A DNA stretch of 64,000 nt. It comes from Sphingomicrobium astaxanthinifaciens (GTDB lineage Bacteria; Pseudomonadota; Alphaproteobacteria; Sphingomonadales; Sphingomonadaceae). Below, in pieces: positions 44,832-53,668 of this stretch. Numbering within the stretch: the first letter of the stretch is position 1; each line of letters begins with the position of its first letter. The DNA lies in the NCBI RefSeq assembly GCF_022865105.1, contig NZ_JAKNYM010000001.1, positions 186,001 through 250,000 of the forward strand, written 5' to 3'. A model generated the notes under the pieces. The model was given only the letters and a program-made list of their open reading frames with translations, did no database searches and was not told the origin of the DNA. The position numbers were made by a program, and so were the translations under genes.

Positions 44832-45077
44832 ATGGCGATGTTCGCTCTTGCAGCCCTAGTTTTGGCGGCTTCCCCGCAAGCCGCCCCCGACTCTCACCCT
44901 ATGGCTGCAGGCTTTGCGCATCAGCAACAGGGAAGCGTGAAGATCACGGTCCGACTACGCCCGCCAAATACCCGAGAGCTTCGGCAGCCGGTGCAAGATC
45001 GCAACGCGTCCCGCCGCCTTTTGACGCGAGAAATGCTTCGCGACGGCGAAATACTCAGAATTATCTCTGTCGAGTGA
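44832..45077 (+). CDS. Small secreted protein of unknown function
   Basis: An 81-residue product with a clear signal peptide (MAMFALAALVLAASPQAA). It continues with GSVKITVRLRPPN, an Arg-rich region (QDRNASRRLLTREML) and the terminus ILRIISVE. The layout mirrors the small gene at 16915. ATG 44832 gives the best signal peptide; a GTG at 44799 is in frame. It lies about 110 bp after the terminator, as a separate unit. Confidence 0.55.
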   Translation: MAMFALAALVLAASPQAAPDSHPMAAGFAHQQQGSVKITVRLRPPNTRELRQPVQDRNASRRLLTREMLRDGEILRIISVE

Positions 45078-45193
45078 CGCTTTTTCACTCGAGACAGGCC
45101 TGAGCCGAGCCCAAGCGTCCATGACCACTATTGATCCAGCAGAACGACTCTCATCGAATGGCGCGAGGCTGGCCTTCTTCGATGGACGCCCAG

Positions 45194-46099
45194 TTAGAAG
45201 GCGCGGACGATGCCAACCTGCGAGCGGAAATAGTCATAGGTTTCACTACTGGTGATGGGCTGGTTGGTATAGGTCAACGATGCGCTAATCCCCCAGCCCC
45301 GCCGGTCGGTCGGGCTTGTCACGCGAAGATCGAGATAGCGGGATGAGCGCCAATCGGACCGGGAATCTTGCTGCGCGCCCCAGCCAACCGCACCTCGATA
45401 CTGCCAGCCGCCCGAAAAACGACGCAGCTGGATGACAGGCAGGATCTCGACATGCCAATCGGGCGAAAAATAATCGGCTTCATTGGGAACGCTGTTATGC
45501 GAGTAGCGAGTTCTCAGCTGCGCACTCAGTCCCCAGTCCGGCTTGATGACCTGGATGAAATTGGCCCGTGCGTGGGTGCGCACGTTTGTCCCGTCGAAAC
45601 CTTGAAGGCCTCCAAGGATCGTCAGTTGGAAGTGATCGCCTAGCGGGAAATCTATGGCCGCCCCGCCAAAGGTCGCAAAGAGGCGCTGCGAGACGCCCAG
45701 TGGGGTCTCAAGCTGATCTCGCTCGACAAAGGCTTCAATCCGCAAGGGTGCATCGTTGTGGACCGAGGCCGCTCCCAAGACAGTGTGTCCATCGCTGCCC
45801 ACTTGGGCGTTCAGCTGCCAATCCGCGATGGGCTTGGCGACCTGAAGATAGACCCGCTCGCTCTCGCCGCCATCTGACCCAGCCGGGTCGAACCGGACCT
45901 TTTCGAGCCTGAGGCCCGCGAAATCCTTGGACGACCGGTAATGCGGCGCCACAAGAAGACCGCTTCTCAGGACCTCGGTCCCGTCCGCATCGCTCGAATA
46001 GGTGACGTCTCCCCCGACGGCGAAGGACGCATTCCGTTCCTCCTCGCCTTCCTCGAACGAAGCGCCAAGCGCAGCGACTATAAGCCACAGCTCGATCAT
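45194..46099 (-). CDS. Predicted outer-membrane beta-barrel protein paired with a GT2 synthase
   Basis: From ATG 46099 (MIELWLIVAALGAS) a short signal-like segment is followed by about 280 residues of alternating, amphipathic strands with many aromatic/charged pairs (for example RLFATFGGAAIDFPLG and HVEILPVIQLRRFSGGWQYR). It ends in a strand with a terminal aromatic residue (SQVGIVRAF), as outer-membrane barrels do. The start overlaps the GT2 stop as ATGA. By analogy with PgaA it may be the export pore for the polymer, but I see no TPR domain. Confidence 0.68.
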   Translation of the reverse strand: MIELWLIVAALGASFEEGEEERNASFAVGGDVTYSSDADGTEVLRSGLLVAPHYRSSKDFAGLRLEKVRFDPAGSDGGESERVYLQVAKPIADWQLNAQVGSDGHTVLGAASVHNDAPLRIEAFVERDQLETPLGVSQRLFATFGGAAIDFPLGDHFQLTILGGLQGFDGTNVRTHARANFIQVIKPDWGLSAQLRTRYSHNSVPNEADYFSPDWHVEILPVIQLRRFSGGWQYRGAVGWGAQQDSRSDWRSSRYLDLRVTSPTDRRGWGISASLTYTNQPITSSETYDYFRSQVGIVRAF

Positions 46100-47517
46100 T
46101 TGGTCCCCCAATTCTTCTTCCGGCCCAGGATCTCGGACACATAGCCCCACAAGGAAACGGGCTGCATGAGGACCGCATAGAACAAAATGTACAACACCAG
46201 CGCACCGTAATGACGGCGAACCTTCATGCCTTGCTCACGGAACATTCGATTCTGGATACGGAAGATGACCAGGTTCCAGAACGCTGCGAGGGGCAGCGTC
46301 AGGAGCGTCATCGGTCCCGCGATCCAATAGTAGCCGAACAGCGCTGCCACGACGCCGGGGATAAAGACGATCGTGAAAACAGCATCCATCGGCAGAAACA
46401 GCATGTTCCACCAGATGAACATCGTCGAAAGGCGACGTTTGACGAGGAGCTTCTGCTGGTGCTGGAACGCCTCGATCAGTCCCCGCGCCCAACGCCGCCG
46501 TTGATGTGCAAACTGGCGGTAGGTGGTCGGCGCGTTGGTAAACGCAATCGCGTCCTCGGCGTAGCCGGTGCGCCACCCCTTCTCGAGCAACGCCCAAGTG
46601 AGAACGATGTCTTCACCAACGGTCTCGGGCCACCCCCCGACCTCGAGAAGCGCATCCCTGTGGTAGATGCTGAAGGCACCCTGGGCGACCAGCGTGCCGT
46701 GGTAGAGCGATTGCATGCGTTTGACGGCGGCAATCCCGTGGAAATAGTCCCATTCCTGAAGCCCCGCCATCAATGACGCGCGTGAATTGCCGACAAGAAT
46801 TGCGCCTGCAACCGCGCGGGTGTTTTCGGGGTCGGACAAGAGGCGTTCGACCAAGCGGGTCAGACTGTCGGACCGCAGTCGTGTATCCGCATCAATGGTC
46901 ACAATCAGATCGTGGACCGCCGCTTCAAGCCCGGCGTTGAGAACGGCGGCTTTCCCACGGTTCTGCGCGTAATCCAGAACCCGCACTTTTATGTTGTTCG
47001 GAAATGAGAGTAATGCACATGCGGCCTCCGCTGCAGCGGCCGTCCCATCGGTAGAACCATCGTTGAGGACGAGGACCTCAACATCACCAGGATAGGTTTC
47101 CTTCGCGATACTAGCCAAGGTGCCGCCGATCGTCGCTTCCTCTTGATACGCAGCGACGAGAATCGAGAGGCCGGGATATGTCTCGGGTGTTCTGCGCTTG
47201 GGTCGCTTGTCCGACAGAAGCGAGACGATGAGAAACGCGTTCATGAAACCCGGCACATAGGCGATGAAAACAAGGCAGAGGAGCGCGATCGGATAGGTAA
47301 CCAGCGCAGCCAATTCACTCAGCCAATACTGAGAAATCCAAATGCTGAAAAACATCCAAGCCGCGGCAATCGAGGTTGCGAGCATGAACTTAGCGGGTAC
47401 GGAAATGTATAGCCGCCGACGGTCGGATCGACCGTCGGACAACCCTTGGCCCTCGCTTTGGTTAACGAGGACAACTCTTTCGTTGGGAGCCGATTTGGCA
47501 GCCCATCTTACATTCAT
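46096..47517 (-). CDS. Processive GT2 polysaccharide synthase (PgaC-like)
   Basis: A 473-residue membrane glycosyltransferase. Two N-terminal helices precede the catalytic domain, with VLVLNDGSTDGT, TIDADTRLR, ETVGEDIVLTW and the Q-x-x-R-W motif in HQRRRWARG. Three or four helices follow. That is the motif set of processive beta-glycan synthases (PgaC, cellulose and hyaluronan type). No PilZ domain is attached. With the overlapping barrel gene it forms a compact synthase-dependent polysaccharide locus; the polymer is not predictable. Confidence 0.88.
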   Translation of the reverse strand: MNVRWAAKSAPNERVVLVNQSEGQGLSDGRSDRRRLYISVPAKFMLATSIAAAWMFFSIWISQYWLSELAALVTYPIALLCLVFIAYVPGFMNAFLIVSLLSDKRPKRRTPETYPGLSILVAAYQEEATIGGTLASIAKETYPGDVEVLVLNDGSTDGTAAAAEAACALLSFPNNIKVRVLDYAQNRGKAAVLNAGLEAAVHDLIVTIDADTRLRSDSLTRLVERLLSDPENTRAVAGAILVGNSRASLMAGLQEWDYFHGIAAVKRMQSLYHGTLVAQGAFSIYHRDALLEVGGWPETVGEDIVLTWALLEKGWRTGYAEDAIAFTNAPTTYRQFAHQRRRWARGLIEAFQHQQKLLVKRRLSTMFIWWNMLFLPMDAVFTIVFIPGVVAALFGYYWIAGPMTLLTLPLAAFWNLVIFRIQNRMFREQGMKVRRHYGALVLYILFYAVLMQPVSLWGYVSEILGRKKNWGTK

Positions 47518-47575
47518 TTCGACGCTTTCAGATTCTTTCGCTCGCAGCCGTTAAGCCATTCAAGCGGTAGACGAA

Positions 47576-47764
47576 ATGGTTAAAAAAGCCGTTACCAATC
47601 ACCCTAGGGTTTCCACAACCCTTTGGCTCCACGGTTGTCTCTACGGACGCCTTGGAGATCAACACGTGATGCGGCGAATTTTCTCCGATCTTATCGATTG
47701 GGTGCTGATGGCGAGTTTCTTTGGCGTTCAGGTCGCCATCTTTCATTTTGGCCTGCCCCAATAG
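47576..47764 (+). CDS. Possible small membrane protein
   Basis: A 62-codon frame with a C-terminal hydrophobic segment (LIDWVLMASFFGVQVAIFHF) divergent from the GT2 gene. It has no strong ribosome-binding site and no recognised family. It may be a small membrane protein or chance. Confidence 0.25.
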   Translation: MVKKAVTNHPRVSTTLWLHGCLYGRLGDQHVMRRIFSDLIDWVLMASFFGVQVAIFHFGLPQ

Positions 47765-48149
47765 ATGTCATTCGATCGCTAGCAACCGCGTCTGAGATCG
47801 GCGTCGCCCCCACCAGATGGCACTGTGCAGCGGCTTCCTGAAGCGCGCGCGATCCAACTTCGCATCCTATCTCCGCCAGCAGTAGCTAGGCCTATTCTCA
47901 CGAAATGGGCCGGGTTCATCGATGGATTGCCCTCTGCCGAACCGGTTCGTGCCAAGCGATCGACGCTGGCCGGCTCCAACTTGATTTCTCGGTCGCGCAG
48001 CTAAGAGGTGGTGACATCGGCCGTTGCTTCTAATCGCGTTCGGCCCAGGCCGAACTGAAGGGTCGGGCACTTTTGGTGTTCCCGATCAGCGCGCTCGGCA
48101 TTAATTTCGGCCTCTCGAGACCGTCCTTTAAGAAGAGAAAGGACGGCTC
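47765..48149. other. Intergenic region before the BLUF gene
   Basis: About 385 bp with no convincing gene. A sequence GAGAAAGGA about 5-13 bases before the BLUF ATG serves as its ribosome-binding site. I see no sigma-54 match or strong hairpin. Confidence 0.4.
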
Positions 48150-48521
48150 ATGCTTCGTCAGATTGTTTACACAAGCTTGGTCACATGCCCGTTGACTCCC
48201 GCGGCGATCGAATTGCTACTCTTGAAGGCGCGTCGCGCCAATGCGTTGTCTGATGTGACCGGCCTCCTCATCCATTCAAACTCGCGATTTCTTCAAATCC
48301 TCGAAGGCCCCAATGACGCAGTCGTTGCGCTCTACGCGAAGATTGAAGAAGATAAGCGTCATCATTCGCTGCGTCTTATCGATGATCGACACACTGCATT
48401 CAGAGCATATCCTGATTGGCAGATGGCCTTCGAGGACAACCCCAACCCCAACACCAATGACGTCGTTTTGAAATCGTTGATCCGTATGATGAACCATATC
48501 CCGATCGACAAAGTAGCTTAA
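48150..48521 (+). CDS. BLUF-domain blue-light photoreceptor
   Basis: BLUF proteins bind FAD and sense blue light. The 123-residue product is a stand-alone domain with the full photoactive set: Tyr7 (IVYTS), Asn31 (ARRANALSDVTGLL), Gln49 (FLQILEG), and Trp90/Met92 (WQMAF). About 25 residues follow the domain, so it must signal through a partner. The convergent neighbour is a diguanylate cyclase gene, and a GGDEF-EAL gene follows, making c-di-GMP output a reasonable inference. Confidence 0.93.
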   Translation: MLRQIVYTSLVTCPLTPAAIELLLLKARRANALSDVTGLLIHSNSRFLQILEGPNDAVVALYAKIEEDKRHHSLRLIDDRHTAFRAYPDWQMAFEDNPNPNTNDVVLKSLIRMMNHIPIDKVA

Positions 48522-48871
48522 GTCGGGCGGCTAACAGCAGTAAATTGTTCTCGTTCGAGCTTCGACGGACAGTGCGCCTGGCCTTGTCCCGGGCCAAATC
48601 GTCCCGTCCCCGCTGCCCTTAGCGAACTGGTGCCCATCCTCAGCAAGCCAGCCTCCTTGGGCCCGGCCTGTTCGAGCAGTTGTTAACTCCGGATACCTGA
48701 TCGACCGCGGTCCTCACGTCGCAACTAATCGCATGAATATGCGCGTGGCCTTTCATAGGTCCGCTTGTAGGGCGTCTCGGTAGGGCTGTCTTCGCCGTTA
48801 TCCGCAAGCATAGCCCCACCATACGCAGAGGGTCTCAAGCTCGACGCTCACTCCGCTGCACCGCTGAGATG
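48522..48871. other. Intergenic region between convergent BLUF and cyclase genes
   Basis: About 350 bp. I see no gene and no strong terminator hairpin. Confidence 0.4.
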
Positions 48872-50671
48872 TTAGCCGGCCTTCGCAAATCCAGATGAGT
48901 CAATCATGAGGCCCTGACACACGACGGTGTCTCGTCCGTTTCGTTTCCCGCGATAAAGCGCCTCGTCAGCCTTGCGCAGCACGTCAGTGGGAGATGCATC
49001 ATCCCAACTTGCCGCCAACCCAATGGTTACGGTTGTTGAGAACGATTGCGCCTCATCGTCGTAGAAGACCAAATTGGAGATCTCCTCACGCAGCCACTCG
49101 CAAAAGTGAAACACATGCTGCTGATCCCCACCCTCAAAAATGACACCAAACTCTTCGCCCCCGAGACGAGCAAAAAAGCGACGATCGGTATGGTATTTTT
49201 TCAGCACGTCCGCCGAACGGGCCAGTACACGGTCTCCCACCGCATGCCCAAACGTGTCGTTGATAGACTTGAAATGATCGAAATCGATGATCGCGACCGA
49301 AAGAGGTTTTTTCTGGAGAAGTGATGGCTTGATTGCCCGCATGAACGCGCGTCGATTGGGCAACTGTGTCAACGAATCCGTATGGGCGAGCTCAGTCGCA
49401 GAAATCTGCTCCAGCTTGGTCTTGGTCGTATCGCGGAGGGATACGACGTAGCTTATCTCGGCTTCCCTCTCCTCGCGGATAGAACAGACGCGAAACTCCA
49501 ACCATCTGGTCTCCAATCCTTCGTCGATCCGGATTTCCCTCATCACCGTATGACCGTGTGCAGCCGCCGCTTCATTAAGCGCGATCTGAATTGGCTGGAA
49601 AAACTCTTGGGGAAAGGCGGTCCGAATATTCCCCGGTTTCCCTTGCCCCTCTCTCTCGCTGAAAAGGTCAGACGAAGAGTAGAAGGTGATATTCTGCTCT
49701 GCGTCCAAGGTCAGAAACACGTCATCGGAATACTCGGAAATGACACGATAGAGCGCCTCCCGACGGCGCACCTGGCCCAGAAGTCCATCGCGCTGATAGA
49801 GGATCACCGCCAAAGGCACCGTCACGATTGAAAGCGTCGCCAGGTAGAACTGGACGTATAGCGACCTTGCCACTGGCCCGAGATCCAAGCCGGCGAACGC
49901 ATTGTGCGGAAGGAAGTTCGCTGTGATTGCAACAACGGCCACCGCAATGGACCCGACCGCGGCCCCCGCTCGATCGACACGAAAGGTCAGAACGGCCAAC
50001 GCAATCAGCGGCAAGAAGAGAAGAGGCACCACTTCCTGATAGAATGATACCATGCTGATCAGCGCCAGCGCCGCGACAAGCGCCACGACATCGTTCCGAA
50101 ATAGCTTAGCGCGCAGGTCGGCGTCCTGTGGCTTCGATCGAGCGAAGATGATGGCGATCGGCATGGAGATGATCGTTCCCAGGCCGTGGCCAGCCAGCCA
50201 TTGGAAGCTATGGAGCCCCCAAGCCCCGTCGACGAGCCAATGGACCACGAAGCCCGCAGGTACACTCAGGGCGAGCGGACCAATCAGCCCTGCGATAACC
50301 AGCATCGAAAGAAAGCCGGGAATGCTCTCGAGATAATCGCCTTGAGGACGGTGGACCCGAAGAAGGGTGGCGATGAGTGCGGCTTCGGCGAGATTCAGAA
50401 CCGCCAGCGGAAAGGCACCCTTCAATCCGAACCCGAAGATGGTTGTCGCAATAGCACTCAGAATCCCGAAGCTTAGGACGATCGGCCACCATTTCTTGAA
50501 GGGCAGATTTCGTAAATTTGCGGCAATAAGGCCCGTGCCCAGCCACACCAAGGCCAACCCTCCGCCATAGCGTGTGGTGAAGATAGTCAGCGCGGTCACC
50601 ACAAAGAAGGCGACAAAAAACCCAATCTGTCGCGGGTGCAGCAGGGCGCTAAATTTGGACGATTTGAGCAT
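48872..50671 (-). CDS. MASE1-PAS-GGDEF diguanylate cyclase
   Basis: A c-di-GMP synthase of about 599 residues. An N-terminal MASE1 sensor with eight or so helices (TRYGGGLALVWLGTGLIAAN early on) is followed by a PAS domain (about 300-420, VISEYSDDVFLTLDAEQNI). The GGDEF domain has DSLTQLPNRRAF, DFDHFKSINDTFGHAVGD and an intact LGGEEFG. No RxxD product-inhibition site precedes GGEEF. ATG 50671 (MLKSSKF) is chosen; a TTG start at 50755 is possible. It is convergent with the BLUF gene. Confidence 0.92.
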   Translation of the reverse strand: MLKSSKFSALLHPRQIGFFVAFFVVTALTIFTTRYGGGLALVWLGTGLIAANLRNLPFKKWWPIVLSFGILSAIATTIFGFGLKGAFPLAVLNLAEAALIATLLRVHRPQGDYLESIPGFLSMLVIAGLIGPLALSVPAGFVVHWLVDGAWGLHSFQWLAGHGLGTIISMPIAIIFARSKPQDADLRAKLFRNDVVALVAALALISMVSFYQEVVPLLFLPLIALAVLTFRVDRAGAAVGSIAVAVVAITANFLPHNAFAGLDLGPVARSLYVQFYLATLSIVTVPLAVILYQRDGLLGQVRRREALYRVISEYSDDVFLTLDAEQNITFYSSSDLFSEREGQGKPGNIRTAFPQEFFQPIQIALNEAAAAHGHTVMREIRIDEGLETRWLEFRVCSIREEREAEISYVVSLRDTTKTKLEQISATELAHTDSLTQLPNRRAFMRAIKPSLLQKKPLSVAIIDFDHFKSINDTFGHAVGDRVLARSADVLKKYHTDRRFFARLGGEEFGVIFEGGDQQHVFHFCEWLREEISNLVFYDDEAQSFSTTVTIGLAASWDDASPTDVLRKADEALYRGKRNGRDTVVCQGLMIDSSGFAKAG

Positions 50672-51152
50672 GTCCCATCGCTGTGGACCGTCACGGTTAC
50701 CTTTTGAAGGTACCGCACCTAGGTGAGAGCACTTAGGGGGCTTGATCTCGATCAACTCACCTTTTTAGGTCATCGATCATATTGACCGGATTTCAGGTCT
50801 TTTCAGCCCCGGCGGTGGCCTCGCCTCCAAACCGCTTACCTCGAGCGTCCCGTGAATGGATCGGAGGTCACGGCGGTAACAGCTTCTTCTGAGGTTGCTG
50901 TCTAACGTCCATCGATTAGCTATTCGGGAGGCTGAATAACGGCCTTTTCACCGATCGGCCGCTGCCAGCATCGCACCTTTTCTTCATTGTTCGCGCAGAC
51001 GGTCGTCCTTGATGGTACGCGAAAGGAAAGACCGGTGCTTCGACGGATCAAGACCACGAGTGACGCAAGGAGCGAACTTGGACTTGCTGTACGGGTTCAC
51101 ACTAGGTCTGAAGGTAGCCCCTTCTTAGTAAACTGTGATTAACGGTTCCGTG
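50672..51152. other. Intergenic region between divergent c-di-GMP genes
   Basis: About 480 bp between the cyclase (leftward) and the GGDEF-EAL gene (rightward). It must contain both promoters. I see no recognisable operator, hairpin or short gene. Confidence 0.4.
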
Positions 51153-53153
51153 ATGCGCTTCCTGTCGCACGCCTCACTCGGCCTAGACGATCACTCGCCG
51201 TATGGGCGGCTGCTCTTGCGGCAGCGTTTCGTGGCCATCAAAAAACAGTTTCCTTGGGTATACGGCGTGCTTCTTTCGAGCCTAATCGGGCTCGAAGTTG
51301 CGCTTCGCAGCAGCGGCTATTCGGGTTTTAGCCCCGGTCCGCTCGTTCTCGCAATCTTTGCTCTGCGGGCACTGTATTGGAAGCAAATTGGGGGCCACGT
51401 CCCCGACTCTCAAATTCGCGCTGCCCTCCAGCGCACTTTCCTCGTCGCCCTCGCGGTCACCGGCCTATTTTCGGCTTGGTCGCTCTTTGCCCTACTTACT
51501 CTGCCCGAAGCTCTGACGCGCATCGTCCTGTTATTCGCTAGCACAACAGCGGTAGGTATCTGCGCTGCAATGGTCTATTTTCCTCCGGTCGCGCAGGTCC
51601 CCATCTACCTGATCCTCGCGCCGATGATCGCCGCTCAGCTCATTCCCAGAGATGGCATCAGCCTCGCGGTTGGGCTCAGTTTGCTCGTGCTCTGCTTCCT
51701 CATTGCCCGGATCATTCGGGCCCACGACAAGTCCTTCGTCCGATTGGTGCGGACGCGATACAACGTTCAGATTGAACGCTCCCGCGCAATCGCATCCGAG
51801 AACACTGCCCTGCGTGAGAAGACCAAAATCGCTGAGATCGCGAACATCGACCCGCTTACCCGCCTTTGTAACCGGCGCGGATTTATCGCGGCACTGCAAG
51901 CTACCACCGAAGCGCGGCAACCCTATGCTGTGTCAATCCTTGATCTTGATGGGTTCAAGCCGATCAATGACACTTTCGGTCACCCGGCCGGCGACGCGCT
52001 GCTGGTCGAAGTGGGGCGCCGACTGCGCGAGGTGGTGGGCGCTGATGGGTGCGTCGGTCGATTGGGCGGCGACGAGTTCGCCATCCTGCACCACGGTTCG
52101 ACCTGTGCCGATCTGCTTGCGATCACCCAGAACGCGGTGCGGGCGATCGAGGCTCCATGCTGGACCGAGGGACGGGCCATGAACGTGTCGGCCTGTGCCG
52201 GCGTGGCCGGAGCTGAACCAGGAGCGCAAGGCTCCGACACGATGCGACAAGCCGATCTTGCGCTCTATCTCGCCAAATCGAATGGACGTGGCGAAGTCGA
52301 GGCATTCTCGGACGAAATGCGGAGTGACGTCGAGCGCCGGACCCTGATTGAGCAGGCGCTCCGCGAACCGACGGCCGCTGACCAGATTGAGATTGTCTTC
52401 CAGCCCGTCTTCAAGCTCGACACCCTCGAACTTCGCTCGTTCGAAGCGCTCGCCCGCTGGCGCCATTCAGAATTGGGTTGGATATCCCCGGCCGAGTTCA
52501 TTCCTATCGCCGAACAGCTCGGCGTTATCGAACGGCTTAGCGACACGCTCCTCTCTCGCGCCTGTGACGCCGCCCGCCATTGGCCCGATCGGGTGCGCCT
52601 GTCATTCAACTTGAGCCCTGTCGAGATCTGCCGTCCCAATGCGGCCGAGCGTATCCTGAAAATCTTGGCCGCCCACGGGCTTGCGCAGGAGCGCTTCCAG
52701 GTCGAAGTTACCGAGACCGCGCTAATGCGCGACATCCCTTCGGCACAGCGCTGTCTCACAACACTTCGAAAATCCGGTGTTCGGGTCGCGCTGGACGATT
52801 TCGGGGCAGGTTATGCGGCTATCTCTTATCTGCGCGAGATGCGCTTTGATCTAATCAAAATCGACGGGTCGCTCATTCGGCCGATCGGAGAGGAGCCCCA
52901 CTCGATCGAGCTAGTCAGAGGAGTGATCGCGCTCTGTGAGGCAATTGGGCAGCAATGTGTGGCCGAGCATATGGAAACTGAACACCAGCTCGCGATCCTA
53001 CGTCAACTCGGATGTCGGTTCGGTCAGGGTTATGCTCTCCAGCGTGAGCTTAGCGCTCGCGATGCGCTCGCCCTTGCCTCAGCAAGCATGCTCGCCTTGC
53101 CCGAGCGGGATGAATGGGGATCTGATCGAGATCGCCAACGTAAAGCGTCTTAA
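51153..53153 (+). CDS. Membrane GGDEF-EAL protein with both active sites intact
   Basis: A dual c-di-GMP enzyme, paralogous to the protein at 17328 through the same membrane region (RQRFVAIKKQFPWVYG against DSYIALKKQIPLLYF). The GGDEF domain has DPLTRLCNRRGF, DLDGFKPINDTFGHPAGD and LGGDEFA. The EAL domain has FEALARWRH, SFNLSPVEI, the EVTETALM segment, LDDFGAGYAAISYL and IKIDGSLI, so phosphodiesterase activity is expected. The A-E-G-V-E loop reads AEHMET. ATG 51153 is chosen; GTG 51135 is in frame. Confidence 0.93.
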   Translation: MRFLSHASLGLDDHSPYGRLLLRQRFVAIKKQFPWVYGVLLSSLIGLEVALRSSGYSGFSPGPLVLAIFALRALYWKQIGGHVPDSQIRAALQRTFLVALAVTGLFSAWSLFALLTLPEALTRIVLLFASTTAVGICAAMVYFPPVAQVPIYLILAPMIAAQLIPRDGISLAVGLSLLVLCFLIARIIRAHDKSFVRLVRTRYNVQIERSRAIASENTALREKTKIAEIANIDPLTRLCNRRGFIAALQATTEARQPYAVSILDLDGFKPINDTFGHPAGDALLVEVGRRLREVVGADGCVGRLGGDEFAILHHGSTCADLLAITQNAVRAIEAPCWTEGRAMNVSACAGVAGAEPGAQGSDTMRQADLALYLAKSNGRGEVEAFSDEMRSDVERRTLIEQALREPTAADQIEIVFQPVFKLDTLELRSFEALARWRHSELGWISPAEFIPIAEQLGVIERLSDTLLSRACDAARHWPDRVRLSFNLSPVEICRPNAAERILKILAAHGLAQERFQVEVTETALMRDIPSAQRCLTTLRKSGVRVALDDFGAGYAAISYLREMRFDLIKIDGSLIRPIGEEPHSIELVRGVIALCEAIGQQCVAEHMETEHQLAILRQLGCRFGQGYALQRELSARDALALASASMLALPERDEWGSDRDRQRKAS

Positions 53154-53390
53154 GCATATAGCGCTCCGCATGGTCGGCTGCCGCCCATAAGCCCGAAAGG
53201 GCAGCTATACCGTCGGATCTGCAGAACCGAAGCATAGCGATGGTTTGGCGAGCCCTGCGATTATTTAGATATGACTGAGTATTCCCCGCCGCGGGTGGCG
53301 ACCCTCACCCTACCGCAGCAACGGCCAACTCCCCCGCGTCATAAGGCGTCGACGTCTGTTCAAAGAGCCGCCGGAGCTTGCTTGGGTTTG
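53154..53390. other. Intergenic region before the 7TM fragment
   Basis: About 240 bp without a gene. Together with the pseudogene fragment that follows, the whole stretch 53154-53668 holds no intact gene. Confidence 0.4.
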
Positions 53391-53624
53391 TTACGCAGGC
53401 GTTTCTTGCGCGAGCAGGACGGCCCCACCTGAGACAATCGGGCTCAAAACCGGACCAAGCTTGATGAAGGCAAGGCTCATCAGCATCGGGGTGTAAACAC
53501 CGAAGGTATCAATCCCGAGGATCGAACGCGTAAGCAGGACGACGCAGGTCCCGAAGGGCAGGGTCAGGATACGCTCCTGACCCTTGAGCTTCCAAGCCGC
53601 CGTTGATGACAGGGCGACGGTTGG
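53391..53624 (-). pseudogene. C-terminal fragment of a 7TM inactive-transglutaminase membrane protein
   Basis: A minus-strand frame without start codon, bounded by an in-frame TAG at 53625-53627 and a TAA at 53391-53393. It encodes about 77 residues including LTLPFGTCVVLLTRSILGID, then TFGVYTPMLMSLAFIKLG and PVLSPIVSGG. The I-L-G-I-x-T-F-G-x-x-x-P-x-L-x-x-L-A-F pattern is that of the 7TM domain in proteins fused to an inactive transglutaminase. The upstream portion of the gene is missing, so this is a decayed fragment. Confidence 0.55.
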
Positions 53625-53668
53625 CTAGGCTCCCCTTCCTGTAGCTGTCACGCGGAAGGGATCGAGCG

